Shown here: positions 8,061 to 17,207 of the stretch, piece after piece
Layout: each line of letters begins with the position of its first letter
How positions within the stretch are numbered: position 1 is the stretch's first letter
Position numbers and translations under genes: made by a program
Notes under the pieces: generated by a model
The model's input: only the letters and a program-made list of their open reading frames with translations
Told to the model about the DNA's origin: nothing
The model's database searches: none
DNA from: Novacetimonas maltaceti
GTDB taxonomy: Bacteria > Pseudomonadota > Alphaproteobacteria > Acetobacterales > Acetobacteraceae
NCBI RefSeq assembly: GCF_002906255.1
Contig: NZ_POTC01000001.1
Span: forward strand, 1-64,000
Direction: 5' to 3'
DNA length: 64,000 nt

Positions 8061-9155
8061 TTATTTATGGAGTCCCGTAATTGCCTGCACACGCTCCAGG
8101 ATGTCCATCCCCGCTCTGGTGAAGTTTTCCTCGCTGAACTGGGTGCAGACGTAATTGCGTGCCTGCTGCCCCATGTCATGGAAGCGTTCCGGCTGGGACA
8201 GCGCCCGGATCAGTACATCCGCCAGCGATTGCGGGTCACGTGGTGCGGCACGCCAGCCGGTTTCCCCTTCCCGCACCGAGTAGCGCATTTCCCCCACGGC
8301 AGTCCCCAGTACGGGCAGCCCCGCCTGCATCGCTTCGTGCATGGCGACGCAGAACCCTTCCCAGCGCGATGGCTGCACATACATATGCTGTGATGCGAGG
8401 AAATCGCGTGTATCGGTCACAAATCCCGGAAAATGGATCATGTCGAGGCCATGCGCCCTGCATCGTTCTTCGATGAAAGCGCGATGGTTGCCCTCACCGC
8501 GGACGGTAATTTCGTAAGGCGGCAGGTTGTGCCGGGCTTTCTGCACCAGCGCCAGCGCGGCACAGAGGTCGCCATATCCCTTTTCACGCGACAGGCGTCC
8601 CAGTGACCCGATGCGGATCACTTCTCCTTTCTGCCATGGCTGCGCCTGCGGGGCCTGCGGGGTGGCATAGAAGATGGGCCAGCACGCCAGGCGTTCACGC
8701 GGGATTCCGAGGATCCTGTGCGTTTCATCGGTCACGAATTGCGAATCCCCCACCCAGAAGCACGACAGCCGGCGCATCGACAGCAGGAGGCGCCGGTTGA
8801 TGGGTTTGGGGTTCGCGTTGTGCTGCCAGCTGACCACGGGCCAGCGATGGCGCGTGCCAAGGATCTGCCCAAGGAGCGTGGCGCGGATCAGTGATGTCCA
8901 CAACAGGTCCGGCTTCCACGCTGTCAGGGCATGGTTGAGCCAGCGGAGCGTCTGGACCTGCTGTTTTTCCCCTGCGGGGCAGATCTCGACCCTCAGGCCC
9001 GCCTCTTCCAGTCGTGGCAGCGCCAGTCCGTCACGTCGCGACAGCGCGAAGACGGCAACTTCATGCCCGGCCTTGCGAAAGACGGATGTGATGGCGGGAA
9101 CCGGGAAACATGCGCCGCCGCCTTCAAGTGAGTTTATGATATAGGCAATGCGCAT
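8061..9155 (-). CDS. Glycosyltransferase, GT4 family
   Basis: A 364-residue GT-B fold glycosyltransferase. The N-terminal MRIAYIINSLEGGGA is a typical GT4 nucleotide-sugar-binding start. The acceptor-side domain contains WTSLIRATLLG and WQHNANP. The donor-binding half has SLGRLSREKGYGDLCAAL and the E-x7-E region RWEGFCVAMHEAMQAGLPVLGT. It probably adds a sugar to a cell-surface glycan or lipid carrier. No polysaccharide cluster surrounds it, so donor and acceptor are unknown. No signal peptide; likely cytoplasmic or membrane-associated. Confidence 0.9.
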   Translation of the reverse strand: MRIAYIINSLEGGGACFPVPAITSVFRKAGHEVAVFALSRRDGLALPRLEEAGLRVEICPAGEKQQVQTLRWLNHALTAWKPDLLWTSLIRATLLGQILGTRHRWPVVSWQHNANPKPINRRLLLSMRRLSCFWVGDSQFVTDETHRILGIPRERLACWPIFYATPQAPQAQPWQKGEVIRIGSLGRLSREKGYGDLCAALALVQKARHNLPPYEITVRGEGNHRAFIEERCRAHGLDMIHFPGFVTDTRDFLASQHMYVQPSRWEGFCVAMHEAMQAGLPVLGTAVGEMRYSVREGETGWRAAPRDPQSLADVLIRALSQPERFHDMGQQARNYVCTQFSEENFTRAGMDILERVQAITGLHK

Positions 9156-9365
9156 TGTCCGTCACGTTCCGTCCATGTTTCCACAATGCGCGGTTTTAAC
9201 AAAAAAACCGTGGAAAACCAGTATCGGATCCGCGCTCCCCTGCTTCGGGGCCGGATGGCTGGTAATGGGAAGAACTGCCGTTCCATAGACATGGATAATC
9301 GCATGACGGACTTCACATGTCCGCAGCATATCACACAGGAACTTTTATGTTTTGGAAGGAAGTTT

Positions 9366-9439
9366 TGGCTGGGGGACCTGGATTCGAACCAGGGCTGACC
9401 GGGTCAGAGCCGGTAGTTCTACCGCTAAACTATCCCCCA
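9366..9439 (-). tRNA. tRNA-Gln (anticodon CTG)
   Basis: On the minus strand the acceptor stem pairs TGGGGGA with TCCCCCA. The anticodon stem ACCGG/CCGGT carries loop CTCTGAC, giving anticodon CTG for CAG codons. The T arm contains TTCGAAT, the discriminator is G, and the 3' CCA is encoded. The U1-A72 first pair is the classic glutamine tRNA identity element and supports the call. Confidence 0.96.
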
Positions 9440-9617
9440 GCAGTTCCGCCTGAGTGGCGGAGGCGCTGTCGTTGCGGTGAAGGGGTGATAGCACCGGGCC
9501 GGGGGGTATGCAACCACCTTTTTTCGATCTTTTCACAAGATCACATATTTGACTTGCGTTTAATGCAGGACAGTCCCCACAATGATGGAATGCCTTGAAA
9601 GGCAAAGGATTGCACGC

Positions 9618-10775
9618 ATGCTCCATGACGTTCCCCGTCCCGCAGCGCCGGGACAAGGTCTGCAGATGTTCGGGATGCCTGATTTCAGGCGTCTTCCGTA
9701 TGCCGCCCCCCTGTACGCGGCGCTGGACCTGGGAACGCATAACTGCCGCCTGATGGTTGCCGCCCCCGCGGGGCGCGGCTTTCGGGTGATCGACAGCTTC
9801 AGCCGCGTCGTGCGCCTTGGCGAAGGGCTGCACCATACCGGGCGCCTCGGGCATGAAGCCATGGAACGTACGGCCGATGCCCTGCGCGCATGCGCCGTGC
9901 GGATGCGCCGTGCGGGCCTGCGGAAATATACCGCCATCGCGACAGAGGCCTGCCGCCGTGCTGAAAATGGCCCGGCATTCCTTGATGGCATCCGCGATGA
10001 GACCGGCCTGTCCATTTCCATCATCTCCGCGCGGGAGGAAGCCGAACTTGCCCTGACAAGCTGCGCCTCCCTCCTGCATGATGGCCGCTTCTCTCCCCTG
10101 CGCGAACGTGCGCTGCTGTTCGATATCGGCGGCGGCTCGACGGAAATCGCATGGGTGCGGACGGATCACGCACGCAGGCGGCAGTCCCTGATCGGGTATC
10201 TGAGCCTGCCGATGGGCGTCATCACCATATCCGAACAGATGGGCGATGCGGCCTTCACGCCCGAAGGATACGGGCGCATGGTCTCGATGGTGCGGCAGCG
10301 GCTGGAGGCGTTCGAGGACGTCCACTGCATCCGGCGTGAAATTGCATCTGGCAATGTCGTGCTGATGGGAACCAGCGGTACGGTGACGACCCTGGCGAGT
10401 GTCGCGATGGGGCAGGTCCGCTATGACCGTGCCATGATCGATGGCGCGACCCTGCCGATGGAGCAGGCGCTGGCGGTGATCCGGCGGCTCAACGGCATGG
10501 ATCGGGCGGGATTGTCCGGCCATGTGGGAATCGGGCCTGACCGCGCCCGTTACATCATGGCGGGATGCGCGATTTTCGAAGCGATTCAGCAGGCATGGTC
10601 GGTGCCCGAAGTGGTCGTGGCGGATCGAGGATTGCGTGACGGCATGCTTTTGCGCATGATTGACAGGAGTTCGCGTATCGCTTTTCAGCCGGTACCTTCT
10701 TCCTTTTCTCCTGTCCGGCACAAGCTGAAGCCGACGAGCGGCCCCTTACATGAAACGACGACCAGCAGACCCTAA
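9618..10775 (+). CDS. Ppx/GppA family exopolyphosphatase / pppGpp phosphohydrolase
   Basis: A 385-residue member of the ASKHA-fold Ppx/GppA family, which removes terminal phosphates from polyphosphate or pppGpp. The phosphate-1 motif is ALDLGTHNCRLMV (about residues 35-47); the phosphate-2 region has LLFDIGGGSTEIAW, followed by GTSGTVTTLASV. AAAGGA at 9604-9609 is 8 bases before the ATG at 9618, so I prefer this start to ATG 9582. The 3' end overlaps rlmE by 26 bp, a pairing often seen in alphaproteobacteria, implying co-transcription. Which substrate it uses cannot be told from sequence. Confidence 0.9.
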   Translation: MLHDVPRPAAPGQGLQMFGMPDFRRLPYAAPLYAALDLGTHNCRLMVAAPAGRGFRVIDSFSRVVRLGEGLHHTGRLGHEAMERTADALRACAVRMRRAGLRKYTAIATEACRRAENGPAFLDGIRDETGLSISIISAREEAELALTSCASLLHDGRFSPLRERALLFDIGGGSTEIAWVRTDHARRRQSLIGYLSLPMGVITISEQMGDAAFTPEGYGRMVSMVRQRLEAFEDVHCIRREIASGNVVLMGTSGTVTTLASVAMGQVRYDRAMIDGATLPMEQALAVIRRLNGMDRAGLSGHVGIGPDRARYIMAGCAIFEAIQQAWSVPEVVVADRGLRDGMLLRMIDRSSRIAFQPVPSSFSPVRHKLKPTSGPLHETTTSRP

Positions 10776-11520
10776 ACCCAGAATCCCGGGAAAATCACGC
10801 ACCAGCAGTCTGACGCCCGGCGAATCCCTCGCCAGTGCGGACTCCGGTGCCGTCCGCTCCGCGCGCAACCAGACCGTTACCGTCAAGAAGGCGCGCGGCC
10901 GCACCACGGCGCAGCATCGCTGGCTTCAGCGGCAGCTCAATGATCCCTATGTGCAGGCGGCCCAGAAACAGGGATGGCGGTCGCGTGCCGCTTTCAAGCT
11001 GATAGAACTCGATGACCGCTTCCACCTGATCCGGCCGGGCATGCGCGTGGTCGACCTTGGCGCGGCACCCGGTGGATGGGCGCAGGTGGCGGTCAAGCGC
11101 GGCGCAGGCCACGTCGTGGGGGTGGACCTGCTGCCGGTTGATCCCGTTCCCGGCGCCACGATCATCGAGGGGGACTTCAACGATCCCGACATGCCGGACC
11201 GCCTGCGTGAACTGCTTGATGGGCCGCCCGACCTTGTCATGTCGGACATGGCCCCCAATACGACCGGCCATGCGCCAACCGATCACCTGCGCATCATCGG
11301 CCTTGCCGAACTGGCGCTGGATTTTGCGGTCCAGATACTGGCGCCGGGCGGCAGTTTCATCGCCAAGGTCTTTCAGGGTGGATCGGAAAAGCAGATGCTG
11401 CAGGCGCTGAAACGCGCCTTCGGGCAGGTCCGCCATGCCAAGCCACCGGCAAGCCGCAAGGAATCCAGCGAACTCTACGTCATCGCCACTGATTTCAAGG
11501 GGCGCGCGCCTGCATCCTGA
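10750..11520 (+). CDS. rlmE: 23S rRNA (uridine-2'-O-)-methyltransferase RlmE (FtsJ/RrmJ)
   Basis: A 256-residue RrmJ-type methyltransferase, which 2'-O-methylates U2552 of 23S rRNA in the 50S subunit. SAM motif I is VVDLGAAPGGWAQVA (about 100-114), followed by GVDLLPVDPVPGA and LVMSDMAPNTTGHAPTD; the catalytic Lys-Asp-Lys-Glu set is consistent with AFKLIELDDRF, the SDMAPN aspartate, FIAKVFQG and the late E of ESSELY. The first ~55 residues are a basic extension, common in alphaproteobacteria and absent from the E. coli enzyme. The start overlaps the preceding ppx-type gene. Confidence 0.95.
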   Translation: MKRRPADPKPRIPGKSRTSSLTPGESLASADSGAVRSARNQTVTVKKARGRTTAQHRWLQRQLNDPYVQAAQKQGWRSRAAFKLIELDDRFHLIRPGMRVVDLGAAPGGWAQVAVKRGAGHVVGVDLLPVDPVPGATIIEGDFNDPDMPDRLRELLDGPPDLVMSDMAPNTTGHAPTDHLRIIGLAELALDFAVQILAPGGSFIAKVFQGGSEKQMLQALKRAFGQVRHAKPPASRKESSELYVIATDFKGRAPAS

Positions 11521-11527
11521 AGCCGTG

Positions 11528-11566
11528 AATGTCCCATCCGCCACCCCATCAGGACCGGGGGATGGG
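11528..11566. terminator. Possible bidirectional terminator hairpin between rlmE and the ROK kinase gene
   Basis: GTCCCATCC and GGATGGGAC form a 9-bp stem across a 20-base loop, between two convergent genes. There is no T run, so intrinsic termination is only suggested by position. Confidence 0.35.
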
Positions 11567-11578
11567 ACTGTCAGAGGA

Positions 11579-12478
11579 TTACGGCGTATTCCACAGCCAC
11601 GCCGCACCGCGCACGCCGGAACTGTCGCCATGGACGTTCTTGACGATCGGGGTGTTGCAGTTCGGGGTGATCGCATAGCGCCGCATCATCGGCGGCACCC
11701 GTTCATAGATTTCCTTGATGTTCGAAACGCCCCCGCCCAGCACGATGACGTCGGGATCAAGGAAATTGATCGCCAGCGCGCAGGCGCGCGCCATGCGTTC
11801 CATGTAACGGTCCAGCGCGCCGATGGCCGTGATGTCGCCACCTTCGGCGGCTTCCACGATTCCGCCCGCGCTGCGGTGCCCCGGTCCCTTCCAGTCCTGC
11901 GCCAGTGCGGAACCGCTGAGGAAGCGTTCCATGCAGCCCTCATTGCCGCAGAAGCATTTCGGCATGGGAAATTCTTCCAGCCGTGGCCACGGCAGCGGCA
12001 CATGCCCCCATTCACCGGCAATGTGATGCGCGCCGATGATCAACTGGTGGTCCGTGACGATCCCTGCCCCCATGCCCGTGCCGATGATGACGCCGAACAC
12101 GGTCTTGTAACCCTGCCCCGCCCCGTCGATGGCTTCGGAAAGGGCAAAGCAGTTGGCGTCATTTTCCACGCGGACATCGCGGCCAAGGGCCTCGGTCATG
12201 TCCTTGTGCAGGGGCTGGTTGTTCAGCCATGTCGCATTTGCATTCTTGATGACGTTCGTGTCGGGACTGATGGAGCCGGGAATGCCGATTCCCACGCTGC
12301 CCTGCCCGCCATGTTCCTGGTCCACGCCCGCGATCAGGTCGCACATGGCGCGGATGGCGCCACTGTAATTGCCGGGATTGGTAATGCGACGACGGACCAG
12401 TTCCCTGCCGTCCTGGCCCAGGGCCGCGATCTCGATCTTGGTGCCGCCAAAATCGATTCCGATACGATAAGGCCCCAT
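11579..12478 (-). CDS. ROK family sugar kinase (fructokinase-like)
   Basis: A 299-residue ROK kinase. It has the N-terminal ATP motif IGIDFGGTKIEIA, the catalytic region AGEWGHVPL, and the zinc motif CFCGNEGCMERF (C-x-C-G-x-x-G-C-x-E). The family phosphorylates hexoses such as fructose, glucose or N-acetylglucosamine. Overall appearance is closest to Mak-type fructokinases, which would fit sugar-consuming acetic acid bacteria, but specificity cannot be fixed from sequence. It lies alone on its strand, convergent with rlmE and divergent from the TusA-like gene. Confidence 0.9.
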   Translation of the reverse strand: MGPYRIGIDFGGTKIEIAALGQDGRELVRRRITNPGNYSGAIRAMCDLIAGVDQEHGGQGSVGIGIPGSISPDTNVIKNANATWLNNQPLHKDMTEALGRDVRVENDANCFALSEAIDGAGQGYKTVFGVIIGTGMGAGIVTDHQLIIGAHHIAGEWGHVPLPWPRLEEFPMPKCFCGNEGCMERFLSGSALAQDWKGPGHRSAGGIVEAAEGGDITAIGALDRYMERMARACALAINFLDPDVIVLGGGVSNIKEIYERVPPMMRRYAITPNCNTPIVKNVHGDSSGVRGAAWLWNTP

Positions 12479-12613
12479 CAGCAGCTACTTTCGTGCGTCA
12501 TGATTACATCCATGGCTTGATTTTCTTTTATGATCCGAATTGGCTCAGACTTCAAACCCCGTCCCGGCCCTCATGCCGGGGATGGGCCCCGTATCATAAG
12601 GAACAGACGTGGC

Positions 12614-12856
12614 ATGAACGAAATCCTACTTGATGCACGCGGACTGACATGTCCACTCCCCGTGCTGAAGGCGAACCGGATATTGCGTGGCATGCCTGCT
12701 GGTGGCCGCCTGCGTGTCATGGCCACGGATCGTGCGTCGGTTGCCGATTTTCAGACCTTCTGTCGGGAGACCGGGCATGCGCTTATCGCATTCGGCGAGG
12801 AAGGAGGAACCCTGTCCTTTGTCATTCGCCGGAAACAAGATACTGAAAATAAATAG
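12614..12856 (+). CDS. TusA/SirA family sulfur-carrier-like protein
   Basis: An 80-residue protein with the TusA fold signature LDARGLTCPLPVLKA, in which Cys13 sits in the C-P-x-P motif. TusA proteins carry persulfide sulfur to tRNA thiolation or molybdenum-cofactor pathways. AAGGA about 10 bases upstream supports the ATG at 12614. No dsrE/tusBCD genes adjoin it, so its pathway is open; some members of this family have no known sulfur role. Confidence 0.88.
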   Translation: MNEILLDARGLTCPLPVLKANRILRGMPAGGRLRVMATDRASVADFQTFCRETGHALIAFGEEGGTLSFVIRRKQDTENK

Positions 12857-13009
12857 TTTTTTATGATCTGGCGGCAGCATTGACAGCGATCGGTGCAAAA
12901 TGCCGTACCCGTGACACCCGCGGCGCGGGATAATCCGTTGATATGTCCCCTTGGCAGAAGGCCGCCCAAGGTTGTAATTCCTGCGCCACCATGATGATGA
13001 AAGTGTGAC

Positions 13010-13246
13010 ATGCCGATGACAGATGACCTGACTTCCCTTTCCTTCGAGGACGCGCTTGCCGAACTGGAAGGCATTGTCCGTCAGCTGGAAGGCGGTCAGC
13101 TCAGGCTGGAGGATGCCATCAAGGCATATGAGCGTGGCGCCGCCCTTCGACAGTATTGTGAGACCAGGTTGAACGAGGCCGAGGCCCGCGTTCAGGCGAT
13201 CATCCAGCGCGCCGACGGCACGCTGGATGCGAAATCTATGGATTGA
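13010..13246 (+). CDS. xseB: Exodeoxyribonuclease VII small subunit
   Basis: A 78-residue protein with the XseB pattern: LSFEDALAELEGIVRQLEGG, LRLEDAIKAYERGAAL and CETRLNEAEARVQ. XseB coats the XseA large subunit of the single-strand-specific nuclease used in mismatch and crosslink repair. xseA is not in this window. The stop codon overlaps the ispA start as TGATG, implying translational coupling. ATG at 13016 is an alternative start. xseB next to ispA and dxs is a common bacterial order. Confidence 0.95.
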   Translation: MPMTDDLTSLSFEDALAELEGIVRQLEGGQLRLEDAIKAYERGAALRQYCETRLNEAEARVQAIIQRADGTLDAKSMD

Positions 13247-14190
13247 TGCATCAGATGAGCCAAACAACAGCACCCTCGCCCGAAAAAGACGGCAAGGACC
13301 GTATGGTCCGTCTGCGTGCGTCACTCGCCACGCGGGCCGAAGCCGTCGAGCATGCGATTGATCGCCTGCTGGCCCCGGTCAGGGGCGGCGAAGCCCGCCT
13401 GATCGATGCCATGCGCTATGCCACGCTTGGCGGCGGCAAGCGCCTGCGCGGATATCTCGTGGCCGAAGTCGCCAGCATGTTCAGGGTGGACGAGGCCGGG
13501 GCCTATCGCGCCGCCGCGTCGGTCGAAATGCTGCATGCCTATTCCCTGGTGCATGACGACCTGCCGGCCATGGATGACGACGACCTGCGTCGTGGCCAGC
13601 CCTCCACCCATCGCAAGTTTGACGAGGCCACGGCCATCCTGGCGGGCGATGCGTTGCAGACCATGTCGTTTGGCATCCTTGCCGATCCTGCGACCCACCC
13701 CGATGCCGGCGTGCGCATCGACCTTGTCACCACGCTTGCCGCCGCGTCTGGCGCCGCGGGCATGGTCGGGGGGCAGATGATCGACATGGAAGGCGAAGGC
13801 CGTTCGCTGTCGCTTGAGGAAGTGGCGCGGCTGCATGCGCTCAAGACCGGCTGCCTGATCCGCTATTCGGCGGAAGCCGGGGCGATCCTCGGTCAGGCCG
13901 CCCCGGACGTACGTGCCCGCATCGCGGCCTATGGGCGTGACCTTGGCGCGGCCTTCCAGGTTGCGGACGACGTGCTCGATGCCACGGCAAGTGCCGAGGA
14001 ACTTGGCAAGACGGCGGGCAAGGACGAGGCGGCCGGCAAGTCCACCTATGTCGCCCTCCTCGGCGTGGAAGGCGCCGCGCGGGAAGCGCGTCGCATCGCC
14101 GCGCAGGCCGAGGCACATCTCGATATCTTCGGGTCCGAGGCCGATCGCCTGCGTGACCTTGTGAATTACGTGGTAGAGCGCAGGAACTGA
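13246..14190 (+). CDS. ispA: Farnesyl diphosphate synthase (polyprenyl synthetase)
   Basis: A 314-residue short-chain trans-prenyltransferase that condenses isopentenyl diphosphate with dimethylallyl or geranyl diphosphate to give farnesyl diphosphate. The first Asp-rich motif, DDLPAMD (104-110), has two extra residues between the aspartates, typical of bacterial type II FPP synthases; the second is [13 protein letters not shown] is the IPP-binding segment. The start overlaps the xseB stop as TGATG; an upstream TTG at 13243 is possible but less likely. It supplies precursors for undecaprenyl phosphate, hopanoids and the quinone side chain. Confidence 0.95.
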   Translation: MHQMSQTTAPSPEKDGKDRMVRLRASLATRAEAVEHAIDRLLAPVRGGEARLIDAMRYATLGGGKRLRGYLVAEVASMFRVDEAGAYRAAASVEMLHAYSLVHDDLPAMDDDDLRRGQPSTHRKFDEATAILAGDALQTMSFGILADPATHPDAGVRIDLVTTLAAASGAAGMVGGQMIDMEGEGRSLSLEEVARLHALKTGCLIRYSAEAGAILGQAAPDVRARIAAYGRDLGAAFQVADDVLDATASAEELGKTAGKDEAAGKSTYVALLGVEGAAREARRIAAQAEAHLDIFGSEADRLRDLVNYVVERRN

Positions 14191-14194
14191 GTGC

Positions 14195-16201
14195 ATGACT
14201 GATACCCCGACACCCAAGGCGGACACATGGGGGGCGATCCCGACGCTGGGGCGTTTTCCGCAACTGGACCGTGTGCGCTACCCGCATGACATGCGCAACC
14301 TTTCTGTGGAGCAGTTGAAGGCGCTTGCGGACGAACTGCGGGCGGAGACGATCGACACGGTCTCCACCACCAGCGGGCACCTTGGCGCGTCGCTGGGCGT
14401 TGTGGAACTGACGGTCGCGCTGCATGCCGTGTTCGACACGCCCGATGACCGCGTGATCTGGGATGTCGGCCACCAGACCTACCCGCACAAGATCCTGACC
14501 GGGCGGCGCGACCGCATCCGCACCCTGCGCCAGCCGGGCGGCCTTTCGGGCTTCACCCGCCGCAGCGAGAGCGAATACGACCCGTTCGGCGCGGCGCATT
14601 CCTCCACCTCCATTTCCGCGGGGCTTGGCATGGCGGTGGCGCACCACCTGCGCGCCGAACATGACCCCTCCTACCGCGAACGCAACGTCATCGCGGTGAT
14701 CGGCGATGGCTCCATCTCCGCCGGCATGGCGTACGAGGCGATGAACAACGCCTCGCACTGCGGCCCGGGCGCGGAGCGGCTGATCGTCATCCTCAATGAC
14801 AACGAGATGTCGATCGCGCCCCCCGTCGGCGCGATGTCGAGCTACCTTTCGCGGCTGATGTCCTCGCGCAAGTTCCTCAGCCTGCGCGACCTCGCCGCCA
14901 AGATGGCAAAGCGCCTGCCCGACCGGCTGGAGCGCACGGCGAAGAAGGCCGACGAATACGCACGCGGCATCATCACCGGCGGCACGCTGTTCGAGGAACT
15001 CGGCTTTTACTATGTCGGCCCGGTCGATGGCCACGACATGACGCAGCTTGTCCAGATCCTGCGCAACCTGCGCGACGCGGACGACCTCGGCCCCGTGCTG
15101 CTGCATGTCATAACAGAGAAGGGGCGTGGCTATACCCCTGCCGAATCGGCGGGTGACAAGTACCATGCCGTCGCCAAGTTCAACGTCGTCACCGGCGAGC
15201 AGAAGAAAGGCCCCGCCGGGCCGCCGTCCTACACGTCCGTCTTCTCGCGCGAGCTGCTGCGCCAGGCGGAGGCGGATGACCGGATCGTGGCGATCACGGC
15301 GGCGATGCCGTCGGGCACGGGCCTCGACAAGTTCGCCAAGGCGTTCCCCGAGCGCTTCTTTGACGTCGGCATTGCCGAACAGCACGCCGTGACGTTCGCC
15401 GCCGGCCTTGCGACCGAGGGGATGCGCCCGTTCTGCGCGATCTATTCCACCTTCCTGCAGCGCGCCTATGACCAGGTGATGCATGACGTGGTGCTGCAGA
15501 ACCTGCCGGTGCGCTTCGCCATCGATCGCGCGGGCCTTGTCGGCGCGGACGGCGCGACGCATGCCGGCGCGTTCGACCTGAACTACCTCGGCTGCCTGCC
15601 GGGCATCACCATCATGGCGCCGAGTGACGAGCTGGAACTGCTCAACATGACCACCACGGCGGCGGCGTTTGACGAGGGGCCGATCGCCCTGCGCTACCCG
15701 CGTGGCGGCGGGTTCGGCCTCGACCTGCCGGCGGCGGGCAGCGTGATGGAGATCGGGCGCGGACGCATCGTGCGCGAGATGACGCGCCAGTCCGGGCCGG
15801 AACGCGGCGGGATCGCGATCCTGTCGCTCGGCCCGCGCCTGGCCGAGGCGCTGAAGGCCGCCGACATGCTGGCGGCGCAGGGGCTGTCGCCCACGGTGGC
15901 GGACGCGCGCTTCGCCAAGCCGCTGGATACCGCGCTGATCGAGCAGCTGGCGCGCAACCATGCCGTGCTGATCACCATCGAGGAAGGCGCCCCCGGCGGG
16001 TTCGGCGCGTTCGTGATGATGCACCTTGCGAAAACCGGCCTGCTGGACCGCGTGCGTTTCCGCCCCATGGCCCTGCCCGACCGCTTCATCGACCACAACA
16101 CCCAGACCGCCCAGTATCACGAGGCAGGCCTCGATGCGCAGGCGATCGTGGATACGGCGCTTGGGGCTCTGGGGCGTTCCCCGTCGCAGCAGATGGCCTG
16201 A
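14195..16201 (+). CDS. dxs: 1-deoxy-D-xylulose-5-phosphate synthase
   Basis: A 668-residue thiamine-diphosphate enzyme for the first step of the MEP isoprenoid pathway (pyruvate plus glyceraldehyde 3-phosphate). Visible features are [14 protein letters not shown], the ThDP motif [16 protein letters not shown], and in the C-terminal half [17 protein letters not shown] and the transketolase-C segment. AGGA about 10 bases upstream supports the ATG at 14195, 4 bp after ispA. By eye, third codon positions are more uniformly G/C than in ispA and tlyA. It forms a tight ispA-dxs-tlyA run. Confidence 0.98.
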   Translation: MTDTPTPKADTWGAIPTLGRFPQLDRVRYPHDMRNLSVEQLKALADELRAETIDTVSTTSGHLGASLGVVELTVALHAVFDTPDDRVIWDVGHQTYPHKILTGRRDRIRTLRQPGGLSGFTRRSESEYDPFGAAHSSTSISAGLGMAVAHHLRAEHDPSYRERNVIAVIGDGSISAGMAYEAMNNASHCGPGAERLIVILNDNEMSIAPPVGAMSSYLSRLMSSRKFLSLRDLAAKMAKRLPDRLERTAKKADEYARGIITGGTLFEELGFYYVGPVDGHDMTQLVQILRNLRDADDLGPVLLHVITEKGRGYTPAESAGDKYHAVAKFNVVTGEQKKGPAGPPSYTSVFSRELLRQAEADDRIVAITAAMPSGTGLDKFAKAFPERFFDVGIAEQHAVTFAAGLATEGMRPFCAIYSTFLQRAYDQVMHDVVLQNLPVRFAIDRAGLVGADGATHAGAFDLNYLGCLPGITIMAPSDELELLNMTTTAAAFDEGPIALRYPRGGGFGLDLPAAGSVMEIGRGRIVREMTRQSGPERGGIAILSLGPRLAEALKAADMLAAQGLSPTVADARFAKPLDTALIEQLARNHAVLITIEEGAPGGFGAFVMMHLAKTGLLDRVRFRPMALPDRFIDHNTQTAQYHEAGLDAQAIVDTALGALGRSPSQQMA

Positions 16202-16237
16202 TTGCCGGGCAGCCGGGTCAGGAAACAGGGGGCAGGC

Positions 16238-16978
16238 ATGGCAAAGCGGCGCGTGGACCAGATGCTGGTTGACCGGGGACTGGTTGAAACGCGCACGCGT
16301 GCGCAGGCCCTTATCATGGCGGGTCTGGTCTTTACGCCCAACCGCCGCATTGACAAGCCCGGCGACCAGTTGGCCGAGGATGTGCCCCTGACGGTCAAGG
16401 GACAGGATCACCCGTGGGTATCGCGCGGTGGGATCAAGCTGGCGCACGGGCTGGAGCATTTCGGCTTTTCGCCGCAGGGTCTGACCTGCCTTGACGTTGG
16501 TGCTTCGACGGGCGGCTTTACCGATGTCCTGCTGAGCAACGGCGCGTCGAAGGTCTATGCCGTGGATGTGGGGCATGGGCAGATCGCATGGAAACTGCGC
16601 AATGACCCACGGGTTGTCGTGCTGGAAAAGTGCAATGCGCGGCATCTGGATGCCGGTGTGATCCCTGATCCCGTCGGTGCGCTGGTCTGTGATGCCAGCT
16701 TCATCGGGTTGCGCACGGTCCTGCCTGCGGCCATTGACCTGTGCGCGCCCGGCGCGTGGGCGATCGCGCTGATCAAGCCGCAGTTTGAGGCAGGGCGGGA
16801 AGCCATCGGTCCGAAGGGGGTGGTGCGTGATCCCGCCATTCATGATGCCGTATGCACCATGATCCATGACTGGTGGCAGTCGCTGCCGGGATGGTCCGTG
16901 ATCGGGATTGAGCCCAGCCCCATCACCGGTCCGGAAGGCAACCGCGAATTCCTGATCGCGGCGCGCAGGGATGCCTGA
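16238..16978 (+). CDS. tlyA: TlyA family rRNA (cytidine-2'-O)-methyltransferase
   Basis: A 246-residue protein: an S4 RNA-binding domain (RVDQMLVDRGLVETRTRAQALIM split over residues 4-27) followed by an FtsJ-like methyltransferase with CLDVGASTGGFTDVLL and GHGQIAWKLR. TlyA enzymes 2'-O-methylate cytidines in 16S and/or 23S rRNA; older records call them haemolysin A. ATG at 16238 fits the S4 start; an upstream TTG at 16202 is possible. It follows dxs, a frequent alphaproteobacterial order. Confidence 0.92.
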   Translation: MAKRRVDQMLVDRGLVETRTRAQALIMAGLVFTPNRRIDKPGDQLAEDVPLTVKGQDHPWVSRGGIKLAHGLEHFGFSPQGLTCLDVGASTGGFTDVLLSNGASKVYAVDVGHGQIAWKLRNDPRVVVLEKCNARHLDAGVIPDPVGALVCDASFIGLRTVLPAAIDLCAPGAWAIALIKPQFEAGREAIGPKGVVRDPAIHDAVCTMIHDWWQSLPGWSVIGIEPSPITGPEGNREFLIAARRDA

Positions 16979-16982
16979 TAAC

Positions 16983-17074
16983 AGATAAAAGTTTCCGGAC
17001 ACTGTCTTTTCCTGAAAAGGCAGCGTCTTTCGAGGCTTTTGGGAAAGAGCTTCACCAAAAACTTTCTGAAATTT
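16983..17074. repeat. Dispersed hairpin-rich repeat, copy 2
   Basis: Between tlyA and rlmN. On the plus strand it runs GATAAAA, CTGTCTTTTCCTGAAAAGGCAG (a hairpin), CGTCTTTCGAGGCTTTT, then GCTTCACCAAAAACTTT. The reverse complement of 53365-53454 has the same block order. It is AT-rich compared with its surroundings. It lies in a gap between co-directional genes and could act at the RNA level. Confidence 0.7.
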
Positions 17075-17207
17075 CGATATGGTCTGCGGGTGGGCTTTTG
17101 AAACCGCCTTTTAGTCTGTGGTCGCTTTCGGTGGGGCAGATGTGTTAGGGAGCGGGCAATCCCATTCCTGAACCTGTCCCGGTCCGAACATCAAGGCGTG
17201 TTTCGTT

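Noticed and set aside
13841-17002. A 1053-residue open frame on the minus strand opposite dxs and tlyA
   Set aside because: It is antisense to two clear enzymes, is Arg/His-rich, has no recognisable domain and arises from the GC-rich codon pattern of dxs.
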